From Ilex aquifolium (lineage: Eukaryota; Streptophyta; Magnoliopsida; Aquifoliales; Aquifoliaceae), in assembly GCA_951799425.1 (NCBI GenBank), contig OX637407.1:2103501-2167500 (forward strand): 64,000 nucleotides of DNA. The letters run 5' to 3'. The translations under genes were made by a program, and so were the position numbers. Position 1 is the stretch's first letter. Each line of letters opens with the position of its first letter. A model generated the notes under the pieces. The model was not told where the DNA came from, did no database searches, and saw only the letters and a list, made by a program, of their open reading frames with translations. Below are positions 54,852 to 64,000 of this stretch, one piece after another.

Positions 54852-55162
54852 TGGCGTTCGAACGCCAGTTCACGTTCGAACGTTGGCTGCTCACAGTACT
54901 TTGGCCTCTACAAGACATCAAAAGTACTGTGAGCACCAAACGTTCGAACGTCTGATTAATGTTTGAACTAGGACCCAATGTTCTAACACCCGCGTTCGAA
55001 TGCCAAGAGCTTACAGTACTTTGGCCTCTGTAGGATATCAAAAGTACTAGGAACACCAAACGTTCGAACGACAGTGTAACTTTCGAACCATCTTTTTAAA
55101 TTCCTCCTGTACACGTTCGAACGACAATAACGTTCGAACATTGGCTGCTTGGGTATAAATAC
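54852..55162 (+). promoter_or_regulatory. Internal palindrome/hairpin array with TATA box upstream of ORF2 (C)
   Basis: A 16-bp perfect palindrome (TGGCGTTCGAACGCCA, 54852-54867) is followed 18 bp on by ACGTTCGAACGT (54872-54883). More copies are at 54940, 55061, 55114 and 55131. Between them CTCACAGTACTTT pairs perfectly with AAAGTACTGTGAG across an 18-19 base loop (54890-54934); a weaker copy lies at 55012-55051. TATAAATA at 55154-55161 follows. Same layout as 2287-2690 in B. Confidence 0.62.
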
Positions 55163-55190
55163 CTGGTTCGTCTTCTAGGCTCAAGGCGGC

Positions 55191-56218
55191 CAACCAAGAG
55201 CCCAACTGTGTGGAAGAAGTTTTTGAGGAACGAGAGGGAAGGCCACCCATACTTCGAAGGTAGGATAGAACTCGCTTCCCTAATGTTCTCAAAGCGGATA
55301 GGTACGATAATTTTTTTCAAAACCAACCAATTGTTTGTGAACATACCATTGAGTTATTGGATTTTGAGGAGTTGGGGCTTTATGCCAATATGGAGGCGAG
55401 AGGTTGGATGATGTATTGGAGAAATGGAGGAGAGGCGGTGAAGGAGTTGGTGAGGGAGTTTTACTCCAACGTCGAAATTGTGAATGGGGCGATTAAGACA
55501 TATGTGAGGGGGGCTCACATCAAAGTCAATGAAGATTACATTTTGGAGATTAGGGTCGTACCACGGGTACCAAGGCCGAGCTACCCCCCGAGAAAGAATG
55601 CGGGGATGGATGAGGTCGGTGTTGAGTTGACGGGCTTGTCAACATTTGCTTAGGGAGGACGGAGATTTTTTAGGCAAGGTGAATTGATGGACAATTAAAA
55701 AATGTTAAACTTGATTATCGTCTCGAACCTTGCCCCCATCAGACGTAAGAATGAGATACTCCCGGAGATGGCCCGATTGTTATACGCAATAGGTAGGGGC
55801 CAAAGCATAGACCTCCCATCCTTGATCTTGATGGAGATGATGAAGGGGTGTGATGTGAAGAGGAATTCACTCCCCTTCGGTACACTTGTGACAGAGATGT
55901 GCTTGGACTGAGGAGTGCAAGTCAGGTCACAGATGGGAGTACTCAAGCCAATGGGACCGTTGAACAAGGTGTCCTTCCGAAGGAGCCAAGGTCACAGCGG
56001 CAGTCTTGCGGCGAGACAGGGTGAGAGAGGTCGAGGAGGCAGAGACATAGGCACAGGCACAAGCCGAGGCAGGTACCAGCACCCGACGCACATTACGGGA
56101 CATCATGCTTGGCATCGAGGCCAAGCAAGATGAGATTCTCCGACAGTAGGAGGAGATTCTCAGAGTTTTGAGAGGTGGAGTTGGAGGACCTTCAGGCTCG
56201 GGAGAGACGAGAGAGTGA
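55191..56218 (+). pseudogene. ORF2 of element C (putative plant transposon protein type)
   Basis: Homology to B starts at CAACCAAGAGCCC (55191); the leader, start codon and first 14 codons of B are missing, so no ATG is left. Conserved parts: LGLYANMEARGW, GGEAVKELVREFYSN, a VRGAHIKV segment, then after a stop (55651) and shift LPEMARLLYAIGRGQSIDLPS and FGTLVTEMCLD. In another frame the end reads TLRDIMLGIEAKQDEIL and ILRVLRGGVGGP, a likely coiled coil, stop TGA 56216-56218. Homologous to ORF2 of A. Function unknown. Confidence 0.72.
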
Positions 56219-57971
56219 GAAAGATTTCTATACTTGGAGTGGATGATGGGTTGTTATTTTTGGATGATCTAAATCTTTTTGTGTTAAAACGATGATATTT
56301 TTTGAAATGAATGATTTAGTTTTATTATATTCCTCTTTTAAAATGCATGTGTTAGATTTAGCATTACATTGTTAATTGTTAATGATTGATGGAACGTATG
56401 TTAATATTGAGATTGATTGCTAAAGTGACTAAAGCACATGATCGGTTTAACACCTCACCTAGCAATCCAGACCTAAAACCACATGTCTTTGAAAAATGGT
56501 ATTTTCTCTATATTTAAATGTCAAATTTACATTGGTATTTGTTATTCTTAAGGTACAAGATGACCAGACTCAAAAATGGAATTGATATATAACCGACATT
56601 CTTTGAAAACCTGACACATAACCAGTGGAGTTGAGAGAAAATCAACATTTACTCAAGTAAGGTTTTTCACTTTCTATCCTTGAATAGTCTCATTAAAATT
56701 GTTATTGATTGACGCAAATAGAGTAGTCTATTGACATATCCCAAAAAGAATATGTTCACACGACACATACATGTGCACATGCTTGAGAAAGGATCTTAGG
56801 TCATCTTTGATTTAATTTTGAGCCTTAGCCATTTCTTTTACAAAATTATATCCCTAGTTTGCCGTGATTGAGCCTTTAAAGTGTGATTTCTTTTTCAGGT
56901 AACCCATATGATAACTGAGCCACACGAAAATATATTTGACATACCTTTGCTATCTAATTTTCTTGCACCCTCTTATAAATCAGTATGATACAGAAAAGGA
57001 AGAGAAAAATAAAAGAAGATGGTTGCTACTGTTCAAAGAAAGAAAAGTCTGTGGAAACAACTGAAAAAGAAAGAGAAAGGAAAATAGAAAATGAACAAGA
57101 AAGTGAAAAATGAGAAAAAGAATGAAAGAAAGAAATATCATGTAGGGGAAGTTTCGAAAAGCTAGAAAGAGGTGTGCTACATTACATAAAGAAATGATAG
57201 CTTTTGAATACCATTGACGTCGTTTCTTAAACCACTAACCTCTGGCCACATTACAACCTATAAAAAAGCCATAATTGATCTCAAGTCTGATGCATATGTA
57301 GGTCGTCAATCAAAATTTTGGGGTATGTTAATAGTATTACTTTATTTGTATCAATATTCTTCCATGAGATTATGCCAAACGTGATTAGTCTGTTTCCTTA
57401 GATTTCACTCCCGTACTAATCGTGCATGTGAATTTACAATTAACCTTCTTCTGATCACATGTCCTTTGAGAGAAAAGTCACTATAATCGGAGGGAATTTT
57501 TGTTGAGAGCATTCTAAGAGAGGTTTGTGAAATCAAAGCTATCCATGGAAGGTTGTAAAGAGGAGTGTTTGTTATATAAAAATTCTTGTCACTAGAATGA
57601 TTATTCCTACTACATAGGGAATTTCAAATTCCAATGTAACAAATGTTTATTTTTGCATAGAGTACGTGCCTATGAAAGAGAAGTGTTTGGAAGATAATTC
57701 GAATTGAGGGTTGGGTGTCTTAACGACCATGGTGCTAACTCACTCTGACAAGCAATCTCACACACACACATTTGTTCGATTGAAGTTTGTGGGTAGCTTC
57801 ACTAAAAACCCTCACGAAACAACACTCGTCCGCTAGGGGAAATCTAGGGGTTTAACGGCTTGTTACATGTGCTAAATGCAACCGGAAGACCTACGAAAAT
57901 GGCATTGTAAATAATTTCTCATTTAATTGTTGTTGTATTACTAGAGACTAGCAATATTTAGGTTGGGCGTG
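56219..57971 (+). other. 3' noncoding region and PPT-like end of C
   Basis: No gene. Contains the block from GGATCTTAGGTCATC to GCCGTGATTGAGCC (56790-56873), a purine-rich tract (56990-57150), CATGAGATTATGCCAA (57363), and the pre-PPT hairpin segment (57794-57880). It ends TTAGGTTGGGCGTG (57958-57971), a decayed PPT. The block order equals that of A and H, but here it lies downstream of ORF2. Confidence 0.65.
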
Positions 57972-59416
57972 TGATGAATAGCTAAAATTAGCATCTTCCT
58001 ATGCATTAACAAGACTAATTATGTTTTGATGGAGTTTAAATGATGAAATTTCAGGAAAAAGTTGCACAAAAGCCTAAAGTCAATGGATACCAAACTTTCA
58101 TGCAACACCCACGTGTTCTGGAAGAAAATTGGAGAAGTTTGAAGCAACGCATCAACGTTCGAACGCCAATTAACATTCGAACGCCCATCTAGAAATAATT
58201 GAGGGCCCCTGGAAGAGTGCTAGGGCGATGGCATATGGCGTGTTGCAGTTACCTTAACAGAAGAAAAAGAGTTACTTGAGTACAACGTTCGAACGCCATT
58301 TTGAATTATTTGAGGATCAGACTGTCAGGGTGATGAGACATGGCTTGCTATCTACTGTGGGTGACAAGCCACTTGAGTCCACGTTCAAACTCCATTAAGC
58401 GTTTGAACGCCCATAACAAAAGACAGGAGTCAACATTCGAACGACATAGTACATTCGAACGTAGTCCTCAGACAGGCTGCAGAGTGGTTGATTTTCTATC
58501 CGGACCTTGGGGAATTCACTTGGACTTTGAACTATTCTTTTACACTTCTTTACCCCCTCCTCCTTGCCTATAAATACTTCCATTGTGGGAGCTTCAAGAA
58601 GAGACTAAGACTTACACTTGCATGCACTTAGACTTAGAGATAGATAGACATACATAGAGGGAGATAGATCATCTTTTGGTTGAGGAGGAAACCCTCCAAA
58701 AGTGACTATCTTTCGTCTACTTTCATTATCAGTTTCATTAGCTTCCATTGTTTGAGCTTCCTTCTTCCATTAGAGGAGTAAAACTCTTCCATTTTTCTAA
58801 AGCTTTACCAAAGCCTTGAAGGATGGAAAGTGATTCACTCATTCTTCGTCGAAGATAGGCTCCTTATGTAGTGTATTTTACCTTGTAACTCCTCTATTTG
58901 GAGGGATGAGAATCACCCACTTTTCTAGCTTTTTCAAAGCCATGAAAAGTGAGTAGTTTCTCATTCACTCTTTAGTAAGAGGTGATGGACATGTATAAAT
59001 CATTTGGAAGTTATATTTGTGCATTTCGTTTATGCTTAATGCTTTATCTTTCACTTGCTTATTGAATGATTGAATGCATCTAGCAAAACTAAGGTACTTT
59101 GTACAACCATGAGTCCTTTCTATGACATAGATGACTCTTGGCATAGGAAGACTCATCGGTTCTTTGCAAGTACTCCAGCTAGATCTTCATGAATACATTT
59201 CAATCTTCACTCTTCTTGTGCTTCAACTAAGAATAGAATACTAACACAGTGGTTGGATGCCTTGAAGAAATACTTACTTGTTTGTAGATGGGTTGAGTCT
59301 CGGCACAGACAATTCTTGTAAATCTCTACAAAGACATCCGAACCATGCTCTTAATTCTCACAATCCATCTTTATCCTCCGATTAACTTTATGTTGACACA
59401 AGAGTTAATTGAGTTC
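57972..59416 (+). repeat. 3' LTR of element C, truncated
   Basis: Colinear with 46144 onward until GAGTTAATTGAGTTC, then stops; 5' LTR continues CCAAGCACAAG. One palindrome of the second pair and its spacer (18-20 bp) are deleted near 58293, as expected from slippage between direct repeats. Contains TATA box CCTATAAATAC at about 58567. Confidence 0.88.
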
Positions 59417-62400
59417 AACATGACAGCCATTGAACACATTTTCTGACTAATGAAATTATAGGCATAGAGACGAATTCCTTCACTCCTGGGAAAGGAGAAA
59501 GACCGATCATTATGACCAGGCCGACAGGCACCACACCTCCCTTAGAAGGGAATACTATTCTTATAAAGAACGAAATAAATCGCGTATTCACCCCTACCCT
59601 TATTATATTAGTTGCGAGCTACTCATCTACTAATTTGGATTGAGATTTCCTTTCCTTGCGGGAAATAAAAGGCTTTGTACGAGGTTTCATCGCCCCCCCA
59701 TGCCTGGCAAAGTCTTGTTTTAGCTTTAGAAAACATGGGAATAAAAATGAAATTCCATCAGACAGAAGGCGGAACGCGCCTACTTCTTTGAGTACCGGCT
59801 TTCCTGCAATTGATTGGCTTTGATCCTCCCCATGTTTCCAGATATTGTGTGAACTGCATGTGCCTTTTCTTCCTATTCTAATTGGATTGATTTCCATTTC
59901 CGTTTATACGCCAATAAGAGAGGCCTTTATCGAGGGTTTTGAGACCCCCCTCGACCCTGTAAATTGCCGATATAGGCTCAAAAGAAAGCATTTTCTCGAG
60001 ACAGAGATATGACCCCCTACAGTTTAACTCCAGTTTAGTTTGGACTAAACTAATAAGGATGCCTATATATACGAAATTCTAAATACAGGAAGAGCTCCCT
60101 CCTATGTTTCCAGCAAAAACTGGCAAAAGAATGATTTGAAAAAGAGGGAACGGGAAAGGCTTCGCTGATGCCCTTTACCTTAAGCCAAACAAAGATAGAT
60201 TTTTTCCAGTACGTGCCAATATAAATCTTCTTTCTTACTTTACTCTTTTTGTTCTTCGCTCGGGATCCTTCCCTCCCTATGTACTCAAATAAGAATGGAA
60301 ATTCTTCTGTAAATCCCCATTCAAATCATCATCCTCTACTTCTTTTCTATTTCTTTTATAGGTGCGTGAAATAAAGTATATTATCGAGGGTTCCTCTCTA
60401 TAAGAAAGCGTGCAAACATGCCTTCTTGGCTCAGAAAGAGGGCATATCATATAATCAAAGTTATTCCAGCTCGACTCAGATATCGAATAGTAGTGGATTT
60501 TTGTGTAACCAGCCCTGTCAAATAAAGTAGAATCCATAGATGGATTTTGAAGAGTAAAATGTAATCGAATGAATCGATGCCGCCCATACCAATGATAGAG
60601 TACGACATATGAGCTCAGACCCTTATGTGAGCTTACCTGCGCTAGCCTCCACGCACGTGCCGATGTCCGCCTCGCTCCTCTATTTTCTTTCTGGCATATT
60701 CAACTAATTCCTTATTTTAAGTAAGGTATCATTCAAGTTTCAGTCCCTATGAAATAACACATTTTTTCGCACGTGGATCTACCTCTCGTTTGAGATCTAT
60801 GATATTTATTGCTTTAACACGTCCTCTTACTAAAGAAATACGACCGAAAAGATAGACATATGTGAGATGATCGATAGAGGTTCCCTATATTGGAGAGTGG
60901 AAGGGGAAGTCTCTATTTACATAACATAAAGGATGGGAATGAAGGACGAACACCCAGCCCATGCATCCCGAGCAGAGAACTAACCTGGAATGAGATGTAT
61001 TTGAATAAAAGAATGAACTCAACCGAAGAACTACAATTGAAACAAGACCAGGATTTAAAAGAAGAGCAAGAAAAACAAGATCTATTTTGATCCAAAAATG
61101 AAATGGGAACCAACAACAACAAAAAGCGAAACAAAGATAGAAAGATTGAAAGCGAAAAAGGGTAACGTAGCTGATTTGCTGATATGCTTGTTCTAAGAAT
61201 TCATTACTATCTTTGATATTCTCTATGGATTCTGAGCTAGGTACCTAAGTTAGTAACTAGCATAGGGGGGGAAGCCTAACACAAAGAGTATTAAACCTTA
61301 AGAAAAGCATAAGTCCCCCCCCCCCGAAACCCCATGCTCCTTCGGATAGTATAATATTAAGTTATATTAATTCCTCCTTATGGTATCGTATTCCCCCATT
61401 CACGCCTCTGTTATATGTTCTAATGGAATTTCCTGTCGTAGGCTCAAAAAGTGGTCATTCTTCAGATCTTTGTTGATTGGTCGGCCGATATGGGATAACC
61501 TATTTGAAACAAAGAGATTTTTGTAACGGCTTGGTGTACCGAACTTGGCTTATACATTCTCGTATTATACTGCATCCGCATCCTCATAAAGAGCAAGAAC
61601 TGCATCCGCCAACCGAACAAGTAAGGGATTCCTCGCCCAATGTGTTGGCTTGGCTCCTGCTTTGGCTTCTTGATTGGCTATTGCTAGAGAAGACATCTAT
61701 GTTATACCAGCAGATGGAGCAGACATGGCAAGATACATATTAATCAAAAGAATGAGCCAAAACCGAACAAGCAAGGCCAAAGCCAAATGCCAACCTAAGA
61801 AGGGACGCTTGCGGGAGACTTTATAGTTTCCCGATAGGTCGATGTACAACCGAAAGGTGAATGCTTTACCAAACTCGTGTACAACTCATTTCATGTGTAT
61901 TGATTTCCACTTATTACATGCTTGGTTTCCTAAACGATTTCTCCACAGCACCCCCTGACCAAACAAACAAAAAACCAGAAAGCCAAGATATCTATAAAGC
62001 GAGGAAAAGAATACAGATGTGCAGCAGAGAAGGAAGAAAGATGAATACTATGAGAGCTTCGATGGAAGAAGGTCTAGAGGAGACCGCCCATTTATCACAT
62101 GGGAGGGGAAGACTAGTAAAACATTCGAGATGTAAACTCGCAATATAGACATGAAAAAAGATATTGAGACAGAATATGAATGAAGGATTTAAGCATCTGA
62201 CCGGGCTCTGGAGATGAATACCGAAAGAGCTTACCGGATGCACCATCGACCTCAGATAGCTCGACCAGGCGGGGGAAGAACTCAAAAGAAAAAAACGTAG
62301 TGGGTGAGCAAAAAGCAAATACCAATGAAGACCAGACCAGGAATTTCAAACAAGAAAACGTAGTCGCCTAGCCGGGGAGGGATATTCTCCAGCTCCACTC

Positions 62401-64000
62401 CTTGTTATATATATATATAGTTGAAAATAGAGTGGAAAACTACGCTTCAAAATAAAGCCCAAAAAATGATCCTTTTGAAAGGTCCTACTTCTTTCTTGAC
62501 CCATTCAAGTCATGAAAGTGACCTTTTGGATTAGAAAACATGGCCTCTAAGACCCTTTCCTGGGTTGATCGAAGAGCTGCTAACAAAAAAAAGGGCGAAG
62601 GCAGGATTGACAATAAAATGGTCGTGGACGAATGGAAAGACCGGAGACCATAGCATGTCGTGAAAGAAGAAAACATCTATTTTTTTTTTGAAAAGACAGA
62701 GATGAATGTGGACAGAGCACAGACCTCAGACCGATCGATTAAACCTATTATTGTAGAGTTTCCCGGAGAAGTATTTAATGAAAGTCATTCATGTGTGCCG
62801 ATTTCCTTATGGTTGACTTAATAATTGGGATATTGGTTTCACCGTACTTATAATACATCCTTCATTATATGCTAATTTCAGTCTATTAGTTCATAGTGAA
62901 GCTCAGCTGGAGGGACAGTCTAACATACATAGTATGTAGGGCTTATACACACCTTTAGTAATTCCCTCCAAAACCCATGTTTTCTACCTACCAATGGGAA
63001 AGAGAGCTTGTTGGACGGATAGAGTGAATGCGGGACTGGCATAGAGGAATGGGTTACTAATTCAAAAAAAGTAAGAAACCAAGCATGTAATAAGCTGGAG
63101 CCTGTGGTTGATATAATAAGTACTTACTATCTTTCCCAAACCCTCTTGCCTACCGACCTTCACTTCTCTTTCTAGCCCCTCTACGCTTACCAACGCCTAC
63201 ATTCCTTTGATTGCTTGTTGTACTCTTCTACCATATTCGTTTGTCTTTGCACTTCAGTCCCGAATTGACTATAAGTCTTTTCTTTGCTGGCTTGAGCTTT
63301 AGGAAGCAAGGTGATTTATCTTTCTTATTATAAGCGTCGAATCCCTACTTCTTGTTGCTAGCAAATGAGAAAAGAATAAGTCTTTTACTGTGACAGCGAC
63401 TGAATACCAAGCTAAGCGGAATGTGACCCTTAAATTGACTTCCTAGTTGCTGCTTTCTCTATCTCATTAACTGCGGAATCCCCATGAGTTTACTTCCTGC
63501 TAGCAAATGAGAAAAGACTACTTCTTGTCTTGGACTGTGACCGACACCAGAGAAGACTAATTAGAGATTTGCTAAGCGAACGAGCCTGAAAGCGCTTCTC
63601 CTAGCTTGATCTAAGTCTTATACATTAATGAATTAAGCAGCCTGACTTAGATGCTCCTCTTCCCTTGCTTTATTACATCGATTACTGCAGATGAAGTGAA
63701 GGACATCGATTATCCATAACGAATATTCGACGTCGACGGATAGGCCTTCTATTGCGCCATCTCTTAGCCTTTCTCCCCCTCTATTTCTGGTAAGAAAGGA
63801 GACGAGGACTTCCATAAACTAAAGAAAGAGCGGAATCTCCTCCGATTGCTGCTTGCAGGACTATTTTATATAAGAGTTATAACACTCTAATTAACTGACA
63901 AAGCGTCTGTTCACGGAGGTTGTTGTAATTGCAATATTTTCTTTTTTTCATCGAGATTGGGTTGGTGTTCAGTGTACCGCACTAACTCAAATAGGGGGTA
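59417..64000. other. Plant mitochondrial-like DNA (probable NUMT), no gene recognised
   Basis: Composition and texture change sharply at 59417: less AT-rich, short purine and pyrimidine clusters, and phrases typical of plant mitochondrial intergenic DNA. A repeated word GCTAGCAAATGAGAAAAGA is at 63358 and 63502. I found no standard mitochondrial gene, tRNA or group II intron domain V. The frames up to 108 codons (for example 61992-62318 and 59619-59897 on the minus strand) match nothing I know. Origin is a judgement by appearance, not a database match. It continues beyond the window. Confidence 0.55.

Larger units (their letters stand above)
46144..59416 (+). mobile_element. Athila/Calypso-like element C, 3' LTR truncated
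   Basis: 5' LTR, PBS, gag, protease, RT, RNase H, integrase, spacer with accessory frame, palindrome array with TATA box, ORF2, noncoding block, PPT-like motif and 1445 bp of the 3' LTR are present in order. The last 331 bp or so of the 3' LTR are missing; mitochondrial-like DNA follows. Inserted in the 3' LTR of G; left flank TCGAG. Same family as B and F. LTRs differ by roughly 5 percent in the first 370 bases by eye. Genes carry stops and frameshifts. Confidence 0.9.

Noticed and set aside
61992..62349. Two overlapping minus-strand frames (108 and 78 codons) as mitochondrial genes
   Set aside because: They overlap each other in different frames and match no standard plant mitochondrial protein I know; left as part of the filler.
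59417..64000. Plastid origin, tRNA genes, or a group II intron in the right-end block
   Set aside because: No tRNA cloverleaf arms, domain V motif or plastid gene could be recognised; the frame at 60890-61090 begins with TTG and has no recognised relative.

Overview
The window is plant nuclear-type DNA made almost entirely of nested LTR retrotransposons. At least seven Ty3/gypsy elements or solo LTRs are stacked inside each other, and a 4.6-kb block resembling plant mitochondrial DNA lies at the right end. Three observations point to a flowering plant: Athila/Calypso-type elements with a primer-binding site matching plant tRNA-Asp, a chromodomain Tekay/Del-type element with a tRNA-Met-type site, and the mitochondrial-like filler. 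The species cannot be named from the sequence. I see no host protein gene, rRNA, tRNA or CRISPR array.

Layout: 1-1755 is the right end of a Tekay/Del-type LTR, inserted in the minus-strand Athila-like element B (1756-24573). B is split inside gag by full-length Athila-like element A (8373-21598, target duplication GTAAG). B lies in D, of which 24574-28364 is visible. D's LTR carries solo LTR E (25849-27790, duplication ATGTG). Next is Tekay/Del element G (28365-46143). Its gag is cut by solo LTR F (29838-31398), and its gag/protease junction by a collapsed Tekay-like element I (31895-41304, duplication CCCAC). I hosts the short non-autonomous element H (34615-41296, duplication GTGTT). G's 3' LTR is interrupted by Athila-like element C (46144-59416). 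C's 3' LTR is broken off against the mitochondrial-like DNA (59417-64000).

All gag-pol genes are broken by stops and frameshifts. The least damaged long reading frame is the downstream ORF2 of A (18346-19682), with one stop and one slip in a C tract. H also keeps a frame open for about 300 codons, though without an early ATG.

The most interesting signal is regulatory. The LTRs carry arrays of short perfect palindromes centred on a CpG: CGTTCGAACG in B, C and F; CCTACCGGTAGG in A and H; GTACCGGTAC in E; TCCGGA-cored in D and in the left Tekay LTR. In B, C and F they come in pairs with centres almost always 18 bp apart. The same array recurs inside A, B and C directly upstream of ORF2, followed in B and C by a TATA box. 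This looks like a duplicated promoter module shared by the LTR and an internal ORF2 transcription unit. The module lies on opposite sides of a conserved noncoding block in A and C, and palindromes of the same class occur in Tekay G. A self-regulating or anti-silencing role for ORF2 is a hypothesis.
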